From the NCBI GenBank assembly GCA_040901765.1, contig JBBDYG010000120.1, positions 1 through 62,616 on the forward strand: 62,616 nucleotides of DNA, given 5' to 3'. Both the position numbers and the translations under genes were made by a program. Below, one piece after another: positions 23,859 through 32,237 of the stretch (position 1 is its first letter; each line of letters starts with the position of its first letter). Source of the DNA: JBBDYG01 sp040901765. GTDB taxonomy: Bacteria > Planctomycetota > Planctomycetia > Pirellulales > Lacipirellulaceae. The notes beneath the pieces were generated by a model. That model did no database searches, was not told the origin of the DNA, and saw only the letters and a program-made list of their open reading frames with translations.

Positions 23859-25670
23859 TCAAATCCGCTTAAACTGCTTGTCTAGCTCCTCGCAGGTAAA
23901 GACCAGGGCCGTGGGTCGGCCGTGGGGGCAGTGGTGGTGGTTTTCCGTGATCTGCCGCTGGGCGAGCAGGGCGTCGATCTCTTCTGGGGCAAGGTGGTCG
24001 CCGTACTTGACCGCCGCCTTGCAAGCAATTGTGTGGAGCAGGTCGTCGAGGATTTCGTGCGGATCGGGACTGGCGCCGCCGGCGATCAGCCGCTCGATAA
24101 GCTCTCGCAATACCTCCGCGGGTGGCAGGTTGGCAAGCATGGCCGGGTAGCTCGACACCAACACGGTCTCGCCCCCGAACGGTTGTACTTCAACGCCCAG
24201 CTTCGCGAGTAGCTCCGAGTTCTCCTGCGCTATCGCGGCCTCTTGTGCCGAGAGATCGACTGGCTCCGGCACGAGCAGCTTTTGCGTTTCCAGCCCGTGG
24301 CTGAGCACTTTGTCGCGAATTTGCTCGTACAGAATCCGCTCATGCAGCGCGTGTTGATCGATGACTTCCATGCCGCCCTCGGTTTCGACGACCAGATACC
24401 GATTATGCAATTGAATCGCTTTTCCATCGCCACCGTGTGCTGCGTCATAGCGATACGCAGCGGGCGCGATCGGTTCCGTGCCGGGGAGTTGGTGTAGCGT
24501 CAGCGGGATATTGGACTCAAAGTGCGGACGAATCGGCATCGGGCCGTCCATTGGCATCCGCTGCTGGCTCAATTGGCCCTTCACCCAATCGACCAATTGG
24601 CTTGCGCCATTTGTCGCGGCTGCTATCTCATCGTCCGGCGACGAATTGCCTGCGTCCGCCGGCCCGCGCGCCAGCGCCTTGAGATCGGTCGTTAAGAACT
24701 TTGTCCGCAACGTTCCTAAAAGCTGGCTGTATAACCGGCCGGCGTCTTGGAAACGGACCTCAAGCTTCGTGGGGTGAACGTTCACGTCCACCTGCGCCGG
24801 TGGCATGTCGAGCCGCAAGAAGCAAATCGGTTGCCGTCCCGTGAGCAGCAGTCCCCGATAGGCCTCGCCAAGGGCATGTTGCAGAGAGCGATCGCGAATC
24901 GCTCGGCCATTGAGAAACAAATACTGGAGCCGGTTGTTCGCCCGACTGTGCATCGGATTGGCCGCAAATCCGCTCAGTCGCACCGGGCCGTCGTGGCTGT
25001 CGATCTCGATGAGCGTCTCAGCTATTTCCGCTCCGAAGAGTTGCCCGATACGAACCTGCCAGTCAGTCGCCGGCGGTAAATCGTGAACCGTCCGACCCCC
25101 ATGCGTGAGCCGGAAGTGGACTCGCGGATGCCCGAGCGCCACGCGAATAAACGCCTCGGCGGCGTGGCCCATCTCCGTTTGCGGGCTGCGCAAGAATTTT
25201 TGCCTCACGGGCGTATTGAAGAACAACTGCCCGATCTCAATCGTCGTCCCCACGGGACAACCCGCTGGCTCGATGGCCTGCGCCGCGCCCCCGATCACCC
25301 GCAACTCCGCTCCGGCCGCGGCCTCCGCCGTGCGACTGCGCAGCGTCAGTCGGCTAACCTCGGCGATCGACGCCAGTGCCTCACCGCGAAAGCCGAGCGT
25401 TGCCACCTGAAACAAATCGTCCGCCGTGTTGATCTTGCTGGTGGCGTGGTTGGTCACCGCAAGCGACAACTCGCTGGCCGGTATGCCGCAGCCGTCGTCG
25501 GTCACGCGGACCAGCTCACTTCCGCCCTGCTCCAGCGCGACGTCGACCCGCGTCGCGCCGGCATCGACGGCGTTCTCGATAAGCTCCTTGACCACGCTCG
25601 CCGGTCGCTCGATCACCTCACCAGCGGCAATCCTATTCACAACGCTCGGCGAGAGAAGTTGAATGGGCAT
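23859..25670 (-). CDS. mutL: DNA mismatch repair protein MutL (endonuclease type)
   Basis: MutL couples mismatch recognition by MutS to strand incision. The 603-residue product starts MPIQLLSPSVVNRIAAGEVI. GHKL ATPase motifs are clear: KELIENAVDAGA, DDGCGIP, HATSKI and GFRGEALASI. The C-terminal domain has the endonuclease metal motif DQHALHERILYE, matching DQHA(x)2E(x)4E, so this MutL can probably nick DNA and no MutH is needed. The end HHCPHGRPTALVF is also typical. mutS is not in the window. The start at 25670 is followed upstream by a heptamer repeat array. Confidence 0.96.
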   Translation of the reverse strand: MPIQLLSPSVVNRIAAGEVIERPASVVKELIENAVDAGATRVDVALEQGGSELVRVTDDGCGIPASELSLAVTNHATSKINTADDLFQVATLGFRGEALASIAEVSRLTLRSRTAEAAAGAELRVIGGAAQAIEPAGCPVGTTIEIGQLFFNTPVRQKFLRSPQTEMGHAAEAFIRVALGHPRVHFRLTHGGRTVHDLPPATDWQVRIGQLFGAEIAETLIEIDSHDGPVRLSGFAANPMHSRANNRLQYLFLNGRAIRDRSLQHALGEAYRGLLLTGRQPICFLRLDMPPAQVDVNVHPTKLEVRFQDAGRLYSQLLGTLRTKFLTTDLKALARGPADAGNSSPDDEIAAATNGASQLVDWVKGQLSQQRMPMDGPMPIRPHFESNIPLTLHQLPGTEPIAPAAYRYDAAHGGDGKAIQLHNRYLVVETEGGMEVIDQHALHERILYEQIRDKVLSHGLETQKLLVPEPVDLSAQEAAIAQENSELLAKLGVEVQPFGGETVLVSSYPAMLANLPPAEVLRELIERLIAGGASPDPHEILDDLLHTIACKAAVKYGDHLAPEEIDALLAQRQITENHHHCPHGRPTALVFTCEELDKQFKRI

Positions 25671-25674
25671 GGGT

Positions 25675-25760
25675 GGATTTCGGATTTCGGATTTCGGATT
25701 TCGGATTTCGGATTGAAAAACATTTCTTTCAATCCGCAATCCGCAATCCCAAATCCGCAA
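25675..25760. repeat. Heptamer array GGATTTC x5 with inverted CAATCCG arm
   Basis: 25675-25709 holds five exact GGATTTC units, then a sixth diverged one. 25730-25760 holds about four CAATCCG-type units in the reverse sense, giving a long hairpin. It fills the space between the mutL start and the NtrC-type gene's stop codon. Confidence 0.9.
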
Positions 25761-27158
25761 TTAAGTGAGTCCAAATTCCTTGATCTTGCGATACAGCGTT
25801 CGTTCGCCGATGCCGAGCATCTTGGCGGCTTCTTCGCGATTTCCGGCGGTGACTTTCAGGGTCTCGCCGACGAACAAGCGTTCGAGTTCGGTGAGCGGCC
25901 TGCCGACTAACTCGTGCAAGTCGCCCATGCCGTTCGGCGTCGGTTCGGCGTCTCGACTGTTCAGCTCCGGCGGCAAGTCGTCCAAGTCGAGCACGCCGTC
26001 GTAGTCAACGACGACCATGCTCTCGATAATGTTCTTCAGTTCGCGGACGTTCCCCTTCCACTCATTCGCCAGAAGCCTTCGGCGGGCGGCGGTCGTCAAG
26101 CCTTCAATTTGCTTGTGATGCCGGCTGGCATGCATCTGGATGAAATGCTCCATCAACAGCGGGATATCCTCGCGTCGCTCGGCCAACCGGGGCAAAGTGA
26201 TCGTCACCACCTTGAGCCGATGATACAGATCCTCGCGGAACGTTCCCGCGGCTATGGCCGTCTCCAGATCGCGGTTCGTGGCCGATACGATCCGCACATT
26301 CACTTTGATAATCTCGTTAGAGCCGACGCGGGTAATCTCGCCGCTTTCCAAAACTCGCAAGAGCTTAATTTGCGTGGGCAGCGGCATGTCGCCGACTTCG
26401 TCCAGGAAAAGTGTTCCGCCGTCGGCATACTCGAACTTTCCAATGCGATCGCGGGCGGCGTCGGTGAAGGCGCCTTTTACGTGGCCGAAGAGTTCACTTT
26501 CAAGAATGTTCTCGCTGAGCGCCGCGCAGTTGAGCGCCACGAAGGGTCGCGATTTGCGGGGGCTGTTTTGGTGAATCGCCTGTGCGACCAGTTCCTTCCC
26601 GGTGCCGGTGTCGCCTTGAATCAGCACGGTGGCGTCGGTCGGAGCGATGCGCCGCAGGCGGTCAATCATTTCCTGCATCGCAGGACTGTTGCCAATGATC
26701 CCTTCGAAACCGAATCGTTCGTCGAGCCGCTTACTCAATTCGGCATTCGCCCGGCGGAGATGTTGGCTTCGCGCGGCGGTATCCACGACCGCCCTCAGTT
26801 GCTGCAAATCGAGCGGTTTTAGCAGGTAGTTAAACGCTCCTTGTCGCATCGCCTCGACGGCCGACTCGATCGTGCCGTGACCCGTGACGAGAATCACTTC
26901 GGCATCGGGCAGTAGTTCCTTGCTGCGTGCCAGAATTTCAAGCCCACCCACGTCCGGCATTTTGAGATCGGTGACGACAATCTCAAAGCTGTCGCGCTCC
27001 AGCAGCTCCGCGCCGCGCTTGCCGGAGTCGGCCTCCGTGCATTCGTAGCCCGTCCGGCGCAAACTGTCGGCCATCGCCTCCGCATGGGCAGCGTCGTTGT
27101 CGATCACCAGCACCTTGATCGGCAGACTGGCTTTGGCGGTAGTTCGAGCGGGGGGCAT
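25761..27158 (-). CDS. NtrC-family sigma-54 response regulator
   Basis: A 465-residue transcription activator for sigma-54 promoters. The receiver domain has the phospho-acceptor D64 in IVVTDLKMP. The AAA+ domain has Walker A GDTGTGKELVAQ, the sigma-54 loop reading GAFTDA where most activators have GAFTGA, and Walker B GGTLFLDEVGDM. The C-terminus is a Fis-type helix-turn-helix (EEAAKMLGIGERTLYRKI). The kinase gene at 27244 lies just upstream on the same strand with no gap of note, so they form a two-component pair. The start at 27158 matches the domain; longer frames upstream do not. Target genes are unknown. Confidence 0.95.
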   Translation of the reverse strand: MPPARTTAKASLPIKVLVIDNDAAHAEAMADSLRRTGYECTEADSGKRGAELLERDSFEIVVTDLKMPDVGGLEILARSKELLPDAEVILVTGHGTIESAVEAMRQGAFNYLLKPLDLQQLRAVVDTAARSQHLRRANAELSKRLDERFGFEGIIGNSPAMQEMIDRLRRIAPTDATVLIQGDTGTGKELVAQAIHQNSPRKSRPFVALNCAALSENILESELFGHVKGAFTDAARDRIGKFEYADGGTLFLDEVGDMPLPTQIKLLRVLESGEITRVGSNEIIKVNVRIVSATNRDLETAIAAGTFREDLYHRLKVVTITLPRLAERREDIPLLMEHFIQMHASRHHKQIEGLTTAARRRLLANEWKGNVRELKNIIESMVVVDYDGVLDLDDLPPELNSRDAEPTPNGMGDLHELVGRPLTELERLFVGETLKVTAGNREEAAKMLGIGERTLYRKIKEFGLT

Positions 27159-27243
27159 GAGGTCGATGATACGATACGAGCGCCGATGTGAGTAGGTGAG
27201 CGGAAGAAGGCTAACGGATCGGCTCCTACTCACGCGGAAGAGC

Positions 27244-27981
27244 CTATGACTTGCTGCCCAGCCGCGGCACCGCGGGCAACTCGACGGTGAAGTGCGTGCC
27301 ACGACCAAGCTCGCTCTCCACGCTAATAGTTCCGCCGTGAGCTTCGATGATTTTGCTGGTGGTTGGCAAGCCGAGTCCGGAACCACCAGGCTTCGTGGAG
27401 AAAAACGCATCGAACATCTGGGCGGCGGTCCGTTCGTCCATGCCGCAACCGCTGTCGATCAAGTGAACCGCCACGCGATTACCGGACGTTCGAGTGCGGA
27501 CAACCAGTTGCCCCCCCTCGGGCATCGCCTGCTTGGCGTTGATCAGCAGGTTGAGCAGCGCTCCCCGAAATGATTCGCGGTCGAGTAATACCGTCGGCAA
27601 GTCCGGATCAAAATAAGGAAGAACCTCAATGCCGATGTCGGCCACCTCCGGCTCGAAGAATTCGAGCGCTGCGCGAATTTCTTCGTTCAGATCGACCGGC
27701 ACAAGGTGGAGGCGCCGGATCTTGGCGAAGTTGAGAAAATCATTCAGCAAATCCTGCAGCCGCTGGCACTCGCGGTGGACGATCTCCACTCGCTTCAGCG
27801 CCCGCCGCTGGGCCGGCGTGTGAGGTTCTTCAAGCTCCTCGGCCAACAATTGCATGTTGAGCCGAATCGTCGACAGCGGATTCTTGATCTCGTGGGCCAG
27901 CGCCCCCGCCAAGCGCGCAATCTCCGTGTACTGGTCCATCAACCGCTGAACGGCCGCGCCGGATTGGTCGGGAAGAACCAT
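27244..27981 (-). CDS. Cytosolic NtrB-like sensor histidine kinase
   Basis: A 245-residue kinase with only HisKA and HATPase domains. Phospho-acceptor H30 lies in LAHEIKNPLSTI. The N box is LLNLLINAKQAMP, and ATP-binding motifs are DSGCGMD and GGSGLGLPTTSKII. There is no membrane segment or PAS domain, so signal input must come from a partner or from the ~25 N-terminal residues. It pairs with the NtrC-type regulator downstream. The start at 27981 lies directly beside a GAATGAC heptamer hairpin. Confidence 0.93.
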   Translation of the reverse strand: MVLPDQSGAAVQRLMDQYTEIARLAGALAHEIKNPLSTIRLNMQLLAEELEEPHTPAQRRALKRVEIVHRECQRLQDLLNDFLNFAKIRRLHLVPVDLNEEIRAALEFFEPEVADIGIEVLPYFDPDLPTVLLDRESFRGALLNLLINAKQAMPEGGQLVVRTRTSGNRVAVHLIDSGCGMDERTAAQMFDAFFSTKPGGSGLGLPTTSKIIEAHGGTISVESELGRGTHFTVELPAVPRLGSKS

Positions 27982-27984
27982 GGA

Positions 27985-28096
27985 GAATGACGAATTTCCG
28001 AATGACGAATGAAAGAGAAAATGACGAATGACGAATGACGAATGAAAGACACGAATTTCTTCCATTCGTCATTCATCATTCGGGAATTCGTCATTC
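27985..28096. repeat. GAATGAC heptamer hairpin between pnp and the kinase gene
   Basis: The left arm carries several GAATGAC units, including three in tandem near 28022-28042. The right arm (28063-28096) carries the reverse complement, with GTCATTC and CATTCGTCATTCATCATTC. The kinase start codon and the pnp stop codon flank it by a few bases. Confidence 0.85.
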
Positions 28097-28099
28097 TTT

Positions 28100-30211
28100 T
28101 CACTCGTCGCCGTTTCCCTCGCCGTTCGCTTCGGCCATCGCGGCGCGGCGGCTGAGCTTCACGCGGTCCTGGTCATCGACGGCAATCACCTTGACCGTCA
28201 TCTGGTCGCCGACCCGGCAAACGTCGCCAACGCTGGAAACGTATTCGTTCGACAGTTCGCTGATGTGGCATAGGCCGTCCTTGCCAGGAAGGATTTCGAC
28301 GAAAGCGCCGAAGTCTTTCACGCTCGTGACGCGGCCCTGGTAAATGCGTCCTACCTGGACGGATGCGGTAAGACCCTCGACTCGCGCCAGACCCGCCTGC
28401 ACCGAGGCTTCATTGTCGGCGGCAATCGTGACCCGGCCATCTTCCTCCACGTCGATGGTGACCCCGGTATCTTCCTGAATGCCGCGAATCGTCTTTCCGC
28501 CCGGCCCGATCAACAGGCCGATCTTCTCGGGATCAATCTTCGTGCGCACCAGTCGCGGCGCGGTTTCAGCCGTGTTGGCCCGCGGCCGCGAGATGGCCGA
28601 CAGCATCGACCGCAGGATCTCGATCCGTGCCTCGCGGGCCTGAACGAGCGTCGCGCGGATGATTTCTTCGCTGATGCCGTCGATCTTCAGATCGAGCTGA
28701 ATGCCCGTGATGCCGTTCTGAGTGCCGGCGATCTTAAAGTCCATATCGCCGTAATGGTCTTCGTCGCCGATGATGTCGGTGAGCAATACCCATTTGCCGT
28801 CTTGCTTCACCAGTCCGATGGAAATGCCAGCCACCGGATTGGTGATCGGCACACCGGCAGCCATTAGCCCGAGCGTCGCGGCGCACACCGAAGCCATCGA
28901 GCTGGAGCCGTTCGATTCCAGAATGTCGGAAATCACGCGAATCGTGTAGGGAAACTCGTCGTGATCGGGCAGCACGGGATTAACGCTTCGCTCGGCCAAC
29001 ATGCCGTGACCGATTTCGCGCCGGCCGGGACCGCGGATCGGCCGGACCTCGCCCACCGAAAACGACGGGAAATTGTAATCGAGCATGAATCGCTTGGAAT
29101 ACTCGGCGAACAGGTTGTCGACCCGCTGTTCGTCGCGACCCGTGCCGAGGGTGACGGTAACTAAAGCCTGCGTCTCTCCGCGCTGAAAGACGGCGGACCC
29201 GTGGACCCGGGGCAGTACATCGATCGCGCATTCGATCTTGCGGAGCGTCTTGCCGTCGCGACCATCGGCCCTAGTGCCCGATACGATCAATTCGCGCACG
29301 GCGCGCTGCTCCAGATCGTGCCACTCTTTGCTGAACGATTCGGGCTTGAGGGCGTTGGGTGCTTTCGGATCGGGGATCAGGCCGGCCAGCGCCTGCTCTT
29401 TGACCTGACGCACTGCATCGGCGCGGTCCTGTTTTCCCGCGGTCTGTTTGGCTGCCTTGAGTTGGCTGTAAAACCTCTCGGCGAGTTGGTCTTTGAGGCC
29501 GTCGGAGGGCGGGGCCACGAACTGCATCTTCTCGGGGCCGACTTTGGCGACCAGTTCGTCCAGCAGATCGCAAATCTGCCGGACGTACCCGTGCGCGACC
29601 GCAAGTGCCTCCGCCATCTTGTCTTCGGCCATCTCGCGCGAGAAACCTTCGATCATCAAAATGGCATCGCGGCTGCCAGAGACGATCAGATCAAGCTCGC
29701 TAAATTCCAATTCATCGTGTGTCGGGAACGGCACGAACTGGCCGTCGATCAGTCCCAATCGAATCGAGCCAAGTGGGCCTTGAAATGGCAGCGACGAGAT
29801 GCCCAGCGCCGCGGCGGCGCCGATCATCGCCAGGATGTCGCCATCGGTCTGGCGATCGCTCGCGAGAACGGAGGATTGAATTTGAACTTCGTCGTTGAAC
29901 CCCTCGGGGAAGAGCGGCCGGATGGGCCGGTCCATGAGCCGGGAAGTGAGCGTTTCCTTGGTGGTCGGTCGGCCTTCGCGTTTCAGGAAGCCGCCGGGAA
30001 ATTTACCGGCCGCCGCATGCCGCTCGCGGTAATCGCACGTGAGGGGAAAAAAATCAATTCCCGCTCGCGGGGTACCGGTGGCTGCCGCGGTGAGCACCAC
30101 GGTTTCGTCAAGCTGCACGAGCGCAGCCCCAGCCGCTTGCTTGGCGAGCATGCCCGTTTCGATGCTGAGCGTGTGACTACCAATCTGCGTTTCGACTCGG
30201 ATCTTGTTCAA
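28100..30211 (-). CDS. pnp: Polyribonucleotide nucleotidyltransferase (PNPase)
   Basis: PNPase degrades RNA 3'-to-5' by phosphorolysis. The ~703-residue product has two RNase PH-like cores (first SIETGMLAKQAAGAAL, FFPLTCDYRERHAAAGKFPGGF; second GETQALVTVTLGT, FPSFSVGEVRPIRGPGRREIGHG), then KH (IGLLIGPGGKTIRGIQ) and S1 (GRVTSVKDFGAFVEILPG) domains. The start is probably TTG 30211 with a GGAAG site just upstream. ATG starts further upstream would add ~50 unrelated residues. rpsO immediately precedes it, the conserved rpsO-pnp order. Confidence 0.95.
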   Translation of the reverse strand: MNKIRVETQIGSHTLSIETGMLAKQAAGAALVQLDETVVLTAAATGTPRAGIDFFPLTCDYRERHAAAGKFPGGFLKREGRPTTKETLTSRLMDRPIRPLFPEGFNDEVQIQSSVLASDRQTDGDILAMIGAAAALGISSLPFQGPLGSIRLGLIDGQFVPFPTHDELEFSELDLIVSGSRDAILMIEGFSREMAEDKMAEALAVAHGYVRQICDLLDELVAKVGPEKMQFVAPPSDGLKDQLAERFYSQLKAAKQTAGKQDRADAVRQVKEQALAGLIPDPKAPNALKPESFSKEWHDLEQRAVRELIVSGTRADGRDGKTLRKIECAIDVLPRVHGSAVFQRGETQALVTVTLGTGRDEQRVDNLFAEYSKRFMLDYNFPSFSVGEVRPIRGPGRREIGHGMLAERSVNPVLPDHDEFPYTIRVISDILESNGSSSMASVCAATLGLMAAGVPITNPVAGISIGLVKQDGKWVLLTDIIGDEDHYGDMDFKIAGTQNGITGIQLDLKIDGISEEIIRATLVQAREARIEILRSMLSAISRPRANTAETAPRLVRTKIDPEKIGLLIGPGGKTIRGIQEDTGVTIDVEEDGRVTIAADNEASVQAGLARVEGLTASVQVGRIYQGRVTSVKDFGAFVEILPGKDGLCHISELSNEYVSSVGDVCRVGDQMTVKVIAVDDQDRVKLSRRAAMAEANGEGNGDE

Positions 30212-30375
30212 CTTACTTCCAACTTTCTGAATGACTTTGAAGCCCAGCGGTGGTCCATCGTTCGAACAACGCGCGCGGGCGCAGGTGTGCTGCGCTGGCG
30301 TAGGCGGACCACGGCGCGAACGGCCGCGTGGAGAGCAGAAAGTGCAGGAGTCGCTAAGCCGCAAGCGGCCGCGCG

Positions 30376-30645
30376 CTACTTGCGGATCTCAAGACGCTGC
30401 AACAGATCGAGATACAACTGCGGATTCGTGCGCTTGACATAATCCAACAACCGACGCCGCCGGCTGACCATTCCCAACAGACCCCGCCGGCTGGCGTAGT
30501 CCTTGGAATGCATTTGCATATGCTTGGTCATCTGCGAGATGCGGCTGGTGAGCAGCGCAATTTGAACCTCCGGCGAGCCCGAATCGCCGCCGGCACGGCC
30601 AAATTCACCAATGAGTTGTTGTTTTGTTTCTGTAGCGAGCGACAT
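30376..30645 (-). CDS. rpsO: 30S ribosomal protein S15
   Basis: An 89-residue ribosomal protein with the full family pattern: GSPEVQIALLTSRISQMTKH, HSKDYASRRGLLGMVSRRRRLLDYVK. S15 binds the central domain of 16S rRNA and often controls its own mRNA. It is followed by pnp on the same strand, about 165 bp away. Confidence 0.98.
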   Translation of the reverse strand: MSLATETKQQLIGEFGRAGGDSGSPEVQIALLTSRISQMTKHMQMHSKDYASRRGLLGMVSRRRRLLDYVKRTNPQLYLDLLQRLEIRK

Positions 30646-30929
30646 GCGAATTCCAGTAACTCTGAGTCTGGCGCGTCCCTGCTCCCCGTCTTCAACCGTT
30701 CTTGGGGGTGGGCGCCTTCTCCTCGACCGAGGCCAAATGGCTCGGGCTTCAAAAAAACCTCACGGGACACAAAATTTTACACTTTGGCTGCTTAGAAAGA
30801 TGAATCTACCAGGATTCGGCAAGAATGCAACCGGCGGCGGGGAACGAACTGAGCGTCCAATTTGCAATGAGAATAAATCAATTGGTCCCAGAGGTGCGAA
30901 ATACAGCGAAATAGAAGTAGGCCAGCCAA
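30646..30929 (-). promoter_or_regulatory. rpsO leader with candidate sigma-70 promoter
   Basis: The 284-bp gap between the desaturase stop and rpsO contains a possible minus-strand promoter: TTGCAT (30825-30830), 16-base spacer, TAGATT (30803-30808). It would leave a ~155-base leader, which could carry S15 autoregulation. This is a pattern match only. Confidence 0.35.
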
Positions 30930-31931
30930 CTAATGCGCGCCCGATGCGCCGCGGCGGACATCCTTCAGGCGGACCACATCCCACGCCAAGCCGAGCTTTT
31001 CCATCATCCAAATGCACCAGTACGTGGTGTCGATTTCCCACCAGCGATGGCCTTGGCTGGCGACCCGTTGGTAGGCATGGTGGTTATTGTGCCAGCCCTC
31101 GCCGAAGGCGAGCAGGCCGACCCACCATAGATTCTTGCTGTCGTCGGTGGTTTCGTAGTTGCGGTAGCCCCACAGGTGGGTCGCTGAGTTGACGAACCAG
31201 GTGACGTGCAGGACGTAGACCATTCGCACCCCGAGGCCCCAGAAGATCATCGAAAGACCGTCTTTCCAGCCACCCAGCCCAATCGACGTACCGAAGTAAC
31301 CGATCAGAAAAAGGATGACTCCGGTTGCAATGTGCGACGGAAGGAACAGGTAGTGAAGGACGACCATCACCTTGTCCTTCATGATGTCAGGGGCGTATTT
31401 CTCGGCGATTTCCTTGTGCCAACGCCGGCCGAAATTGGGCATGAACCACAACATGTGGCTCCACCACTTTCCGTCGCGCGGGGAATGGGGATCGCCCTCT
31501 TGATCGCTAAACGCGTGATGCTTGCGGTGGTTGGCAACCCAAGTGAGCGCGGAGCCTTCCCCCGAAAGCCCCCCCAAAAACGCGAGCAGCCAGCGAACTG
31601 GCCGATAGGTCTTGAAGCTGTTATGCGTAAGCAGCCGGTGGTAGCCCATACAGACCCCAAACGAACCGGTCGCAATCGTGAGCGCGGCGCATGTGGCCAG
31701 TGCCTGCCAACTGAAAAAGAATGGTGCCGCGGCGGCCAGACCGTGGATGATGACAATCCAAAACACGATCGGCCAATCGAGACCCTTGTGCCAGATTTCA
31801 GGGCTGTTGGCCGGCGGCATCGCGACCAAAACGTCGCGTGGCGGAACAATCGTGTGCTGGCTGGGGGATAGCTTGCGTTTGCGCTTTGTCGCGCGATCAC
31901 TGGTCATCGACATATCGTGAATTGCCTCCAA
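30930..31931 (-). CDS. Acyl-lipid/acyl-CoA delta-9-type fatty acid desaturase
   Basis: A 333-residue di-iron membrane desaturase that introduces a cis double bond into a fatty acyl chain. The three histidine boxes are in place: GYHRLLTHNSF, NHRKHHAFSD and EGWHNNHHAYQR. Several hydrophobic segments flank them (WPIVFWIVIIHGLAAAAPFFF). The subfamily resembles stearoyl-CoA desaturase-like bacterial enzymes working on acyl-CoA or lipids. The Lys/Arg-rich N-terminus starts at 31931 or 31913. comEC lies upstream on the same strand but 300 bp away. Confidence 0.93.
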   Translation of the reverse strand: MEAIHDMSMTSDRATKRKRKLSPSQHTIVPPRDVLVAMPPANSPEIWHKGLDWPIVFWIVIIHGLAAAAPFFFSWQALATCAALTIATGSFGVCMGYHRLLTHNSFKTYRPVRWLLAFLGGLSGEGSALTWVANHRKHHAFSDQEGDPHSPRDGKWWSHMLWFMPNFGRRWHKEIAEKYAPDIMKDKVMVVLHYLFLPSHIATGVILFLIGYFGTSIGLGGWKDGLSMIFWGLGVRMVYVLHVTWFVNSATHLWGYRNYETTDDSKNLWWVGLLAFGEGWHNNHHAYQRVASQGHRWWEIDTTYWCIWMMEKLGLAWDVVRLKDVRRGASGAH

Positions 31932-32237
31932 CGGCGCGGCAGGGCTTGGGGAATGCGGTTGGCCGTGCCGAATGCTGTTATTTCGTAAGTTCGTCTAAAT
32001 TCAGGTCGGTTCCGAAGCCAATCGAGAATGCTGTCACAGGGATTACGCACGGTGAGCGAAAAAGTTGGCAAAAATGTAGCAACTTTCGCTCCAAAACCTG
32101 TGAAACTCAGGCTTCTGTTCCGGGATGGCTTGAAGATAGGAGGATTAGGTTCGGAACGCTAGTCCACCGCCCGCGCGACAAGCGTGAGCAATCACACTCC
32201 TGCCCGCCCACAATGCCGCATTGGAAATTTAGGTAGT
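31932..32237. other. Intergenic region with a hairpin (32054-32091)
   Basis: 306 bp without a supported gene, between the comEC stop and the desaturase start. GAGCGAAA (32054-32061) pairs with TTTCGCTC (32084-32091), with a further TTG/CAA pair inside. It may be a terminator for comEC or a control element for the desaturase; it has no T run. Confidence 0.45.

Noticed and set aside
25675..25760. CRISPR array
   Set aside because: The units are 7 bp and contiguous, without spacers; no cas genes occur.
29201..30442. 413-codon plus-strand frame opposite pnp
   Set aside because: A GC-rich antisense shadow of a conserved gene.
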